Shown here: piece by piece, positions 1 through 5,002 of the stretch
How positions within the stretch are numbered: the stretch's first letter is position 1
How the letters are laid out: each line of letters begins with the position of its first letter
DNA from: a bacterium
GTDB taxonomy: Bacteria; Spirochaetota; Spirochaetia; JABEVK01
Reading direction: 5' to 3'
Assembly (NCBI GenBank): GCA_021782055.1
Contig: JAJXVP010000219.1
Location: 1 to 5,002 of the forward strand
Length of the DNA stretch: 5,002 nt
The notes under the pieces: model-generated
The model's input: only the letters and a program-made list of their open reading frames with translations
Databases searched by the model: none
What the model was told of the DNA's origin: nothing
Made by a program: the position numbers and the translations under genes

Positions 1-19
1 TTATCAAAAATGTTCGACC

Positions 20-48
20 ATTATAAGGATTACCCCCTTCTTGGACAA
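20..48 (-). promoter_or_regulatory. Candidate sigma70-type promoter reading leftward out of the window
   Basis: On the minus strand there is a perfect -10 hexamer TATAAT (25..20). It is preceded at exactly 17 bases by TTGTCC (48..43), a 4/6 match to the -35 consensus. Transcription would start near base 12-13 and run out of the left edge, so any gene it serves lies outside the window; no open frame starts here on the minus strand. A short hairpin (CCCTT/AAGGG, 35-39 with 47-51) overlaps the -35 and could be an operator or chance. A run of eight T lies about 32 bases further upstream (87..80). The hexamers and spacing are seen; promoter activity is inferred. Confidence 0.4.
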
Positions 49-101
49 GGGAGCCCTAACGACTGACAGGGGAAATCCTAAAAAAAACGATGAGAAAACG
101 G

Positions 102-1574
102 TTAAGGTTGAACAACAGGAACTATTTTTAACCGATCCCAAGGTTTGGGGGCTCGAAAAAAGTCTTTTTGAACGGTAATTTCTGCGGTGACGGGAGCTGT
201 TGTAGACAACAATTTCAGTTCACCCAAATCTTTATCATCCTTGGGATCTCTAAAGGAAAAGACTTCACCAGCTTCTAACTTCAACGAGGGTAATAGCCAA
301 ATCGTAACTTTTTTATCCCCAAGTATACTGACGATCATACCGTCGTAGACTTTATTATTCACATTCACAAGGGCTGCCCAGCCTGCATTATACTCCGCGA
401 TAACTTTTTCCTGGTTAGTCAGCTGGCCTTGTAACTGAGCCACTTGAGCTTTTTGAGCCGCAATTTCTGCGTCTTTAGCCGCAAGAACCTGCGCCGTAGA
501 GGCAAGTAGGCGTTCATAGCCCTGAAAAGTTTCCGCTTGGAGGACATCTAAAGATCGTAAAATACCAGGAACACTATTTTCAAAGGGAATATTTTTGAGA
601 ATTGCCATCAAACGGTGCAACTGGGCAACTTCATTACCTTGCGCTACCCGTTGAGTAGGCAGTACGGCTCCGTCTTGCGCCAAAGGTGCCGGCAAGGGGG
701 GGATTTCAAAACTCTGTGTCAAATTTTCATAAGCCTTCGTGATGACCTGAACATCCTCGGGTAAGGCTTTGGGATTATATTTTAAAATCAGCTTGGCGAT
801 TTCTTCGGCGTGACGTCGGCGAAGAGCAGAAAGGTACTCCGCATGGGCTCTTCGAATTCGTTCGAGATTGAGTTCGTTGGCCTGTGACATCGTTTGAATA
901 CGGTCTTGATAATAGCTTTTGAGTTTAGACATTTCTATGTCAAACAACTTTTGCTGAGAACTAAGACGTTCTTCGTTTTCTTTGTTCATCTTGCCGATAC
1001 GATTGTCATAGCTATCTATTTTTTTCTGTAAGTCTTTAGCTTGCTCTTCCAACGGTTTTAACTGAGCACTAGCTAAGGCAGTCGCATGAGCTAACTGTTC
1101 AGCCATTCTTTCTTTAACTAGTTCTTGTTTCTTCTGAAGTGCATCTGGAGGCAAACTAGAAACACTAAGCATATCTAATTGGGTACTCGCATCTTGTCGG
1201 ATGTGTTCCTCGTCATCAGATAGCTTTTGCTTAATGATGGCAATTTGGTTCTTAGTATCTGAGAGATCATTTTGATTCTTTTTCACGCTATCAAATAAGT
1301 CTCTCAAGTTCAAATCATTAAATTGACCAATTTGTACAGTTTTTTGCTGATTGGCTTGATCTGAGACCAAAGTCGCAACGACCGCTCCAACGACCATGAC
1401 GAGAAAAAAACTTATCGTCACGATCGGGATGGTGAAGCTTTTATTTTTAGCCGTTTTGGCAAATTCGAGTTCTAAGTTAAAAACTTCTTCACGGCTATCC
1501 GATTCGATAGGCTGGCTGAGAAAGTGATCTTTCGTCCCTCGGACGATATCTTTTATTTGCTGGTCATTGTCCAT
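102..1574 (-). CDS. Single-pass membrane coiled-coil protein with C-terminal beta domain, unknown function
   Basis: A 490-residue protein that I cannot assign to a named family. Residues below are counted from the ATG start. It has a charged cytoplasmic N-terminus (about 1-45), one hydrophobic segment (about 47-71, TIPIVTISFFLVMVVGAVV), and a long charged, Gln/Lys/Glu-rich alpha-helical region (about 90-270) that looks like coiled coil. A Pro/Ala-rich linker (about 290-310) and a second Ala/Gln-rich helix (about 355-395) follow. The protein ends in a compact beta-rich domain of about 85 residues (NNKVYDGMIVSILGD onward) that recalls the SH3-like C-terminal domain of FlgT-type proteins; that resemblance is an impression only. 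By the positive-inside rule most of the protein should be periplasmic. The ATG at 1574 was chosen over a TTG at 1586: the TTG has no Shine-Dalgarno sequence, while a weak GGA lies about 8 bases before the ATG. The gene overlaps the cyclase stop by 22 bases in another frame, which suggests translational coupling. A role as scaffold or partner of the cyclase is inferred. Confidence 0.85.
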   Translation of the reverse strand: MDNDQQIKDIVRGTKDHFLSQPIESDSREEVFNLELEFAKTAKNKSFTIPIVTISFFLVMVVGAVVATLVSDQANQQKTVQIGQFNDLNLRDLFDSVKKNQNDLSDTKNQIAIIKQKLSDDEEHIRQDASTQLDMLSVSSLPPDALQKKQELVKERMAEQLAHATALASAQLKPLEEQAKDLQKKIDSYDNRIGKMNKENEERLSSQQKLFDIEMSKLKSYYQDRIQTMSQANELNLERIRRAHAEYLSALRRRHAEEIAKLILKYNPKALPEDVQVITKAYENLTQSFEIPPLPAPLAQDGAVLPTQRVAQGNEVAQLHRLMAILKNIPFENSVPGILRSLDVLQAETFQGYERLLASTAQVLAAKDAEIAAQKAQVAQLQGQLTNQEKVIAEYNAGWAALVNVNNKVYDGMIVSILGDKKVTIWLLPSLKLEAGEVFSFRDPKDDKDLGELKLLSTTAPVTAEITVQKDFFRAPKPWDRLKIVPVVQP

Positions 1575-3250
1575 ACACCATTCCAATATTGAGGAGGTTC
1601 AGCCCCGGTTATTCTTTCTAAGAACACACTTGCCGCTTCTAGACCACAACTTTTAAAGGCATCTTCCGCGAGTCTCCAATCACCCTCGTAATACGCTCGG
1701 AGAGCCTTTCCGTAGTGCGCAAAACTAGTCTTGAGCTCTTCATCAATGTTTCGCCGTAAAACTGGCCAAAAGATTTTTTTACCTTCAGTTTTCCCTTTGA
1801 CTTGCACCATATCGAGTTCCAGGAAGTAATAATCACCAGTATCTGCTTCTACTTCATTTTTAATAAACTCTGAAACGATGACCGGTACCCGGTAAATGCG
1901 GGTTAATCCCTCCAAGCGTGAAGCAGAGTTAACGTTGTCGCCAATGACAGTATTGGTCATACGGACATAGGAGCCGATGTTGCCATAAAAAACTTCGCCA
2001 CCGTCAATTCCTACACCGACTTCAATCATGACCGCTTTGAAAACTCGTTCTTCTTCAGGAGTTAAATTTCCACGTTCCAAAATCAGGTCGCCACGTTTTT
2101 GCATCATCACTTTACGAAGCTCTTCAGCTACGGCTTGAATTTCATACGCGGCTTGTACTGATTTCAAGGCGCGCTGTTCCCGTGCTCCTTCAATTGTGCC
2201 AAAGACGGCTAAAAGCGCATCTCCGATGATGGATCCGACAATACCATCACGATTTTGAATGTGCCGAATCGCTTTATCATAATGAAGGTTGAGAAGTTTG
2301 ATGATGTCATTTCCCAAGGTCTCCGTCATGTAGGTAAAACCTTTTATATCGGTAAAGAGTATTGTCAGCTCTTGTTTTTGACCTTCCAGGCGAATTTGGC
2401 GTTCTTTGTACGCTCGATAGGCGACGTCCTGCGTGACAAACTTTCGGAAAATATTCATGAGGTTCTGAATGGTCGCTGAAAGGGAGTTAAACGACAAACC
2501 TAAGTAAGTAATATCATCATTGGGGGCCCCTTTAAGTTCTATCATAGAGAGCTCTTGGGTCTGCTGCATCCGCATCAGACTATTGGTAATGTGGTTCACA
2601 TATCGGAACAAGCGTTTGAGAACCATAATTGACAAGAATAGCGTGATAGCTGTCAGAACGAGAATTAAGAAACCTATGCTGTAGAAAATGGTCCAACTTG
2701 CGGCAAGAAACACTTCTTTATCTTCTGCACGAACAAGAAAGGACTTCCAACCGGCATGATACTTGTAGTAGCCAAAAAAGGTTCTCCCCTCAGCCTCAAA
2801 CGTAAGAGGACCTTCAACTTTTCCTTGCTTTTGGAGTTCCAAAAGATGGTTCAGCGCCAGTTGATCTGGGAATGTTGTCCATTTTAAAGTTGGTGAAGCA
2901 AAATACAGGAAGGAACCATCTTCTCTGACCCCGAAGGCCATGGAGTTCTCTCTGGTTAAGCTTGGTAAGGCAGATTGAATCAGAGTTTTTTGACTGTCAG
3001 GCAAATTTTTGTTGTACGAATACACATCAAACTGTGTACTCGCTGTAATATAGTTTTCTTTTAACTCTTTGACCAAAAGTTCGTTCATGAGTTTGACTTG
3101 TTGGGCACGGTTCAAAATCAAATTGATATAATTGGTCGTAAAGTTTGAAACGAGAAGAAAGAAAACAAAAAGAACGGCAATTTTCCCATATAGGGGAATC
3201 ACACGGGTCGACCCAACTTTATGAAAAAATCCGGACTTTTGAACGGCCAT
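1553..3250 (-). CDS. Membrane-bound class III adenylate/guanylate cyclase with Cache-like sensor and HAMP domain
   Basis: A 565-residue receptor cyclase expected to make a cyclic nucleotide from NTP at the inner membrane. Domains in order: TM1 (about 22-42); a periplasmic region of about 135 residues (45-182) with a Cache/PAS-like pattern (FGVREDGSFLYF, later TFFGYYKYHAGWKSFLV); TM2 (about 184-211); HAMP (about 208-262, with DDITYLGLSFNSLS); class III catalytic domain (about 290-465); and a helical tail. Metal-binding Asp residues are D301 (LFTDIKGFT) and D344 (IIGDALLAVFG). Transition-state residues are N441 and R445 (VNSASRLE). The second base-selecting position is T434, as in class IIIb cyclases, but the usual base-selecting Lys four residues before D344 is S340. 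An insertion of about 30 residues (380-408) precedes the VGIDGGEVFYGNIGS strand. The C-terminal tail (about 508-565) matches the TPR-like end common in such cyclases, finishing PQYWNGVW. The ATG at 3250 has a good Shine-Dalgarno sequence (AAGGGGG, 3262..3256). The class is certain; AC versus GC activity is not. Confidence 0.95.
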   Translation of the reverse strand: MAVQKSGFFHKVGSTRVIPLYGKIAVLFVFFLLVSNFTTNYINLILNRAQQVKLMNELLVKELKENYITASTQFDVYSYNKNLPDSQKTLIQSALPSLTRENSMAFGVREDGSFLYFASPTLKWTTFPDQLALNHLLELQKQGKVEGPLTFEAEGRTFFGYYKYHAGWKSFLVRAEDKEVFLAASWTIFYSIGFLILVLTAITLFLSIMVLKRLFRYVNHITNSLMRMQQTQELSMIELKGAPNDDITYLGLSFNSLSATIQNLMNIFRKFVTQDVAYRAYKERQIRLEGQKQELTILFTDIKGFTYMTETLGNDIIKLLNLHYDKAIRHIQNRDGIVGSIIGDALLAVFGTIEGAREQRALKSVQAAYEIQAVAEELRKVMMQKRGDLILERGNLTPEEERVFKAVMIEVGVGIDGGEVFYGNIGSYVRMTNTVIGDNVNSASRLEGLTRIYRVPVIVSEFIKNEVEADTGDYYFLELDMVQVKGKTEGKKIFWPVLRRNIDEELKTSFAHYGKALRAYYEGDWRLAEDAFKSCGLEAASVFLERITGAEPPQYWNGVWTMTSK

Positions 3251-3255
3251 TCCGG

Positions 3256-3262
3256 CCCCCTT
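3256..3262 (-). promoter_or_regulatory. Ribosome binding site of the cyclase gene
   Basis: The minus strand reads AAGGGGG followed by a five-base spacer (CCGGA) and ATG. This purine-rich match to the anti-Shine-Dalgarno sequence fixes the cyclase start at 3250. Confidence 0.7.
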
Positions 3263-3282
3263 GAAACTTGACTTTCTTACCT

Positions 3283-3311
3283 ATGGTATCGCCCTGGCGA
3301 TGAATTTTCAA
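3283..3311 (-). promoter_or_regulatory. Candidate sigma70-type promoter of the cyclase operon
   Basis: On the minus strand, TTGAAA (3311..3306, 5/6 match to -35) is separated by exactly 17 bases from TACCAT (3288..3283, 4/6 match to -10 with the key TA...T kept). A start near 3276 would give a leader of about 25 bases that contains the cyclase Shine-Dalgarno sequence, which is a sensible geometry. Two inverted repeats overlap the element (listed separately), so regulation by a DNA-binding protein is plausible. Function is inferred. Confidence 0.5.
3288..3301. promoter_or_regulatory. 14-bp palindrome between -35 and -10 of the cyclase promoter (operator candidate)
   Basis: ATCGCC CT GGCGAT is a perfect inverted repeat with 6-bp arms and a 2-bp centre. 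It fills most of the 17-base spacer between the proposed -35 and -10 hexamers and is notably GC-rich within an AT-rich intergenic region. A dimeric repressor bound here would block RNA polymerase. The symmetry is seen; operator function is inferred and the cognate regulator is unknown. Confidence 0.4.
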
Positions 3312-3320
3312 GAAAAATTC
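3302..3320. repeat. 19-bp AT-rich inverted repeat over the cyclase -35 element
   Basis: GAATTTT and AAAATTC form perfect 7-bp arms around a 5-base centre (caaga). It directly abuts the 14-bp palindrome and overlaps the proposed -35 hexamer. It could be a second regulator site. In AT-rich DNA a repeat like this can also arise by chance, so confidence as a functional site is low. Confidence 0.3.
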
Positions 3321-3401
3321 TCAAAGTTTTCTAAAAAATAAGTTTTTTCATCAATTTCTGACTTCTGGAAAAATTCTTTTTTTTAGGATAAAACTGAACT
3401 T

Positions 3402-3409
3402 AAGGAAAG
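3402..3409 (+). promoter_or_regulatory. Ribosome binding site of the small coiled-coil gene
   Basis: AAGGAAAG precedes ATG at 3414 by four bases (seven from the AAGGA core). It is a good Shine-Dalgarno match and supports the chosen start. Confidence 0.65.
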
Positions 3410-3413
3410 TTGT

Positions 3414-3869
3414 ATGAGTGACCGTCCGCTTTTTGATTTGCAAGGGCTCTCCGAGCCTGACGCCAAAGACTATATTGCCTCTCTTGAGACGCATTACCAA
3501 CAGGTTCTGGCTGAATTAGCAAAACTTGAGCTCGATCTCACACTCTGGAATCAACGCGTTCAAACCGCTGAACAATCCGGCAAACCAGAACTCGCCGACC
3601 AAGCCCGAGCACAAGTCAGCCATTTCCTGACCACTCAAGCCGAGCTTCAGAATGAAGCGGAAGAGTTTCGCGGGGGATTAGAGAAACTTAAACAAGATTT
3701 AAAACTGTTACCCCTGACTCAGAGGACCGTTGATCCTGAACTTTTATTGTCTACAATTGAAAAATTGGCTGGACCTACAGATCAAATCACCCCACTCGCT
3801 CGAAAAGCTGAAGCAGAAGAAGCTTTAGCCGCACTGAAAGAACGGCTAAAGCAAGAAAAGAACCGTTAG
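3414..3869 (+). CDS. Small soluble coiled-coil protein, PspA-like in pattern, unknown function
   Basis: A 151-residue cytoplasmic protein with no signal peptide, membrane segment or cysteine. Residues 15-98 are almost wholly helical and rich in Gln, Glu, Leu and Ala, with heptad-like spacing. The stretch around residues 40-98 (LWNQRVQTAEQSGKPELADQ, then Ala/Gln-rich helix and LEKLKQDLKLL) has the order seen in PspA/IM30 proteins: a Trp-containing helix, a small G-x-x-x-LA turn, a long second helix and a closing Leu/Lys helix. The protein is much shorter than the 220 or so residues usual for PspA. A linker with Pro/Thr (100-127) leads to a final charged helix (128-151). The ATG at 3414 follows a clear Shine-Dalgarno sequence. 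It is divergent from the cyclase, and its TAG stop overlaps the stop of the convergent gene. A membrane-stress role by PspA analogy is only a hypothesis; a generic coiled coil is the alternative. Confidence 0.85.
   Translation: MSDRPLFDLQGLSEPDAKDYIASLETHYQQVLAELAKLELDLTLWNQRVQTAEQSGKPELADQARAQVSHFLTTQAELQNEAEEFRGGLEKLKQDLKLLPLTQRTVDPELLLSTIEKLAGPTDQITPLARKAEAEEALAALKERLKQEKNR
3822..3852 (-). terminator. Strong hairpin inside the 3' end of the coiled-coil gene, possible terminator for the opposing operon
   Basis: GCTTTAGCCG (3822-3831) and CGGCTAAAGC (3843-3852) are perfect 10-bp complementary arms around an 11-base loop. Read on the minus strand, the hairpin starts 14 bases after the stop of the convergent gene and is followed by a pyrimidine-rich TTCTTCTGCTTC tail, so it could end the minus-strand pair. 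It is not a classic terminator because the T tract is interrupted. On the plus strand the following bases are A-rich, so it would not terminate that way. It codes for the final ALA...RLK helix of the plus-strand gene. Confidence 0.4.
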
Positions 3870-4228
3870 TGATAAGCTTGAATCGTTTGAAGGATCAGTT
3901 GACGTAACTCCTCTTCGAGTTCTGAGGAAGCCTCAACAAATAACTTCAAAAGGTGCGAGTGGGGAATGGGCCCATCGAGAACGAGGATAGGGGTCGGACT
4001 GATATGCAATTCTTCATCCTCAGACCAGACTCCCGTGTAAATGGCGCCTTTCTCTTGTTCCCATGTTAAGGCATGGCTAGGCTCACCAGCTTTCAAGATA
4101 ACCAATTGAAAGCCGGTAAGACGGCCCCCTCTCTCGGTGTACCAAACGTACAGATGAAGCACCTCATCTGAAAAAAATCGACGAAACACACCCTCTTCTT
4201 GGCGAATGCCAAGGTATTCTTTGAGCAT
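3866..4228 (-). CDS. Small conserved-looking protein of unknown function
   Basis: A 120-residue protein without signal peptide or membrane segment. I do not recognise a named domain. Residues 15-60 look like paired beta strands with many aromatics (RRFFSDEVLHLYVWYTERGG, then LTGFQLVILK and HALTWEQEKGAIYTG), followed by a Pro-rich strand (ISPTPILVLDGPIP) and a C-terminal amphipathic helix (about 92-120). The pattern FFSDE-x-x-x-LYVWY, FQLV, ALTW gives the impression of a conserved family of small alpha/beta proteins, but I cannot name it. The start is ATG at 4228, five bases after the stop of the upstream gene. The Shine-Dalgarno sequence is poor (only AAAG-like), so translation is probably coupled to the upstream gene. 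Its TAA stop shares bases with the TAG of the convergent coiled-coil gene (TTAG at 3866-3869). Confidence 0.8.
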   Translation of the reverse strand: MLKEYLGIRQEEGVFRRFFSDEVLHLYVWYTERGGRLTGFQLVILKAGEPSHALTWEQEKGAIYTGVWSEDEELHISPTPILVLDGPIPHSHLLKLFVEASSELEEELRQLILQTIQAYH

Positions 4229-4233
4229 AGGCT

Positions 4234-5002
4234 TTAAGGTAAATTATCCACGACAGAAGTACCTAAATCGGCTCCTAACTGATGAAATGCTGAAGTTTCT
4301 GCTTCCGAAAGCGAGGCACCTACCCCCCAACGGGTTCGTGTAACGCTATACAACAACCGAGCTGTGGCAGTTTCTTCCACCTTAACGGTTCCGGTTACCC
4401 TCGCCGTCACCATGTCCCCATCTTTGCCAGTTTGCTCGACACGAAACTCACCCCAAGCTACACGAGGAGTTCGGGGGGAACGGCTGACTAAAAGGCGAAA
4501 GGCTTTTTCCTCAGAGGCCCCTTCTAGACCTTCCGAAGAAACCGTATGAAGTTGAAAACCCGCTTTCGTCATGACCTCAGTCCAGCCACTCGACGCATCG
4601 GCTTGGGGGCAGGCCCAAGCTATGGGGTATTTTAAAGCGGCAGAAACTACCCGGTATTCTATGTTGACGCGGGTTTTTCCCACCGCATCCTCTAAAGCAT
4701 CTACCGGAGTTCGAGATTCATAGGGGACTTGGGACAAACGGTCTAAAAAAGGACCGGCGTCTAGCACGACGATCAGTTCAGCCTGGCCAGCAAAATCAGG
4801 AGCTGGCAGGTGACACAGGGCAATTCCATCACTTCCCGTCGTTTCGGGAACGCTACGAAGAACCAAATGCCCATTCTGCCTGACTTTGTAATTAAACCGC
4901 AAGGAAGCTCCAGCTATGGGTACAGCTTCAGCGCCACTGCCTCGGACGAGCTTCACAGCAAAAGGCTGTGCAAAAGGCTGTCCGACGACCGTTGAACTGG
5001 GG
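4234..5002 (-). CDS. Partial gene: exported Ig-like / CsgG-like envelope protein, N-terminus outside the window
   Basis: The frame is open from the TAA at 4234 through the right edge, giving 255 visible residues. A GTG at 4956 could serve as a start, but the frame continues unbroken upstream (STVVGQPFAQPFAVKLVRGS) and the GTG falls inside a beta strand, so the true start lies beyond 5002. Counting from that Val, residues 1-70 resemble a transthyretin/Ig-like beta sandwich (PIAGASLRFNYK, TTGSDGIALCHLPAPD). After a linker comes an alpha/beta region (about 95-160). The C-terminal part (about 165-240) has strands VTARVTGTVKVEETATARLL and a closing helix SEAETSAFHQLGADLG, a pattern reminiscent of CsgG/LPP20-type lipoprotein domains. 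An outer-membrane or periplasmic location is therefore likely, but the signal peptide cannot be seen. It forms a tight operon with the next gene (5-base gap). Domain assignments are by eye and moderate at best. Confidence 0.8.
   Translation of the reverse strand, partial: PSSTVVGQPFAQPFAVKLVRGSGAEAVPIAGASLRFNYKVRQNGHLVLRSVPETTGSDGIALCHLPAPDFAGQAELIVVLDAGPFLDRLSQVPYESRTPVDALEDAVGKTRVNIEYRVVSAALKYPIAWACPQADASSGWTEVMTKAGFQLHTVSSEGLEGASEEKAFRLLVSRSPRTPRVAWGEFRVEQTGKDGDMVTARVTGTVKVEETATARLLYSVTRTRWGVGASLSEAETSAFHQLGADLGTSVVDNLP
4958..4981. repeat. Exact 12-bp tandem duplication inside the envelope protein gene
   Basis: The 12-base unit GCAAAAGGCTGT occurs twice head to tail (4958-4969 and 4970-4981). 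On the coding strand it yields the repeated peptide QPFA-QPFA and keeps the frame. It looks like a recent slippage or duplication event just before the Ig-like domain. Confidence 0.75.

Larger units (their letters stand above)
3251..3413. other. Divergent intergenic region between the cyclase gene and the small coiled-coil gene
   Basis: These 163 bases must carry the start signals for both divergent genes. The cyclase-proximal part holds the promoter, the two inverted repeats and the Shine-Dalgarno sequence described separately. The remainder (about 3321-3400) is very AT-rich, with A and T runs. For the plus-strand gene only a weak -10-like TAGGAT (3384-3389) is visible and no good -35 lies at the right distance, so I do not name a promoter for it. 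Confidence 0.6.

Noticed and set aside
1..66. Open plus-strand frame from the left edge to TGA at 64-66 (ends LLGQGSPND)
   Set aside because: Only about 21 residues are visible, with no recognisable motif, and a good minus-strand promoter lies across it. It could be the end of a gene to the left but cannot be supported from this window.
80..101. Intrinsic terminator after the coiled-coil membrane gene
   Set aside because: A run of eight T exists on the minus strand, but no stable GC-rich stem precedes it, so it does not meet the criteria.
2..178. Open plus-strand frame running from the left edge into the 3' end of the coiled-coil membrane gene
   Set aside because: It overlaps the confident minus-strand gene by about 75 bases and has Lys-rich, low-information content from A runs. 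It is best explained as a chance frame.
1574..1586. TTG at 1586 as start of the coiled-coil membrane protein
   Set aside because: The bases before it on the coding strand (CCTCCTCAATA) contain no Shine-Dalgarno sequence. The ATG four codons later is the more ordinary start.
1639..1836. Minus-strand 65-codon frame inside the cyclase gene
   Set aside because: It lies wholly within the confident cyclase coding region in another frame and has no motif or Shine-Dalgarno sequence. It is a shadow frame.
2255..2479. Plus-strand 74-codon frame opposite the cyclase catalytic domain
   Set aside because: It is antisense to conserved catalytic motifs, whose codon pattern explains the open frame. No domain is recognisable.
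4364..4549. Plus-strand frame opposite the envelope protein gene
   Set aside because: It is antisense to a long continuous minus-strand frame, of low complexity (Ser/Thr/Arg), with no supporting signals.
4810..4995. Plus-strand frame near the right edge
   Set aside because: It is antisense to the envelope protein frame, which is open through the whole region and protein-like.

Overview
The window is compact bacterial DNA of moderate, slightly AT-leaning composition. It holds five protein genes and no RNA gene, insertion sequence, CRISPR array or phage gene that I can see. The mix is a Cache/HAMP class III cyclase, a coiled-coil membrane protein, a small soluble coiled-coil protein, and an apparently exported Ig-like/CsgG-like protein next to a small conserved unknown. 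This suggests a Gram-negative bacterium with an elaborate envelope. I lean towards Spirochaetota (Treponema/Spirochaeta-like), but that is family-level impression, not proof.

Layout from left to right. Bases 1-101 are non-coding and hold a plausible promoter reading leftward out of the window. On the minus strand, an operon of two overlapping genes runs from a promoter near 3283-3311: a membrane-bound class III nucleotide cyclase (1553-3250), then a single-pass coiled-coil protein (102-1574). Bases 3251-3413 are a divergent intergenic region with two adjacent inverted repeats lying on the cyclase promoter. On the plus strand, 3414-3869 encodes a 151-residue soluble coiled-coil protein with PspA-like character. 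It converges on a minus-strand pair: a 120-residue conserved unknown (3866-4228), and upstream of it an incomplete gene (4234 to beyond 5002) for an Ig-like/CsgG-like protein that runs off the right edge.

How the parts may work together. The cyclase has a periplasmic sensor domain and would make a cyclic nucleotide in response to an external cue. The overlapping downstream gene is probably translated in a fixed ratio with it and may be a membrane scaffold or partner. The cyclase keeps both metal-binding Asp residues and the transition-state Asn/Arg, but carries Ser where adenylyl cyclases have the base-selecting Lys. Its product therefore cannot be read safely from sequence. The right-hand pair looks like an independent envelope-related unit. 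I found no convincing wholly new system. The most interesting items are the altered cyclase specificity residue, the cyclase/coiled-coil gene pair, and the palindromes in the cyclase promoter.
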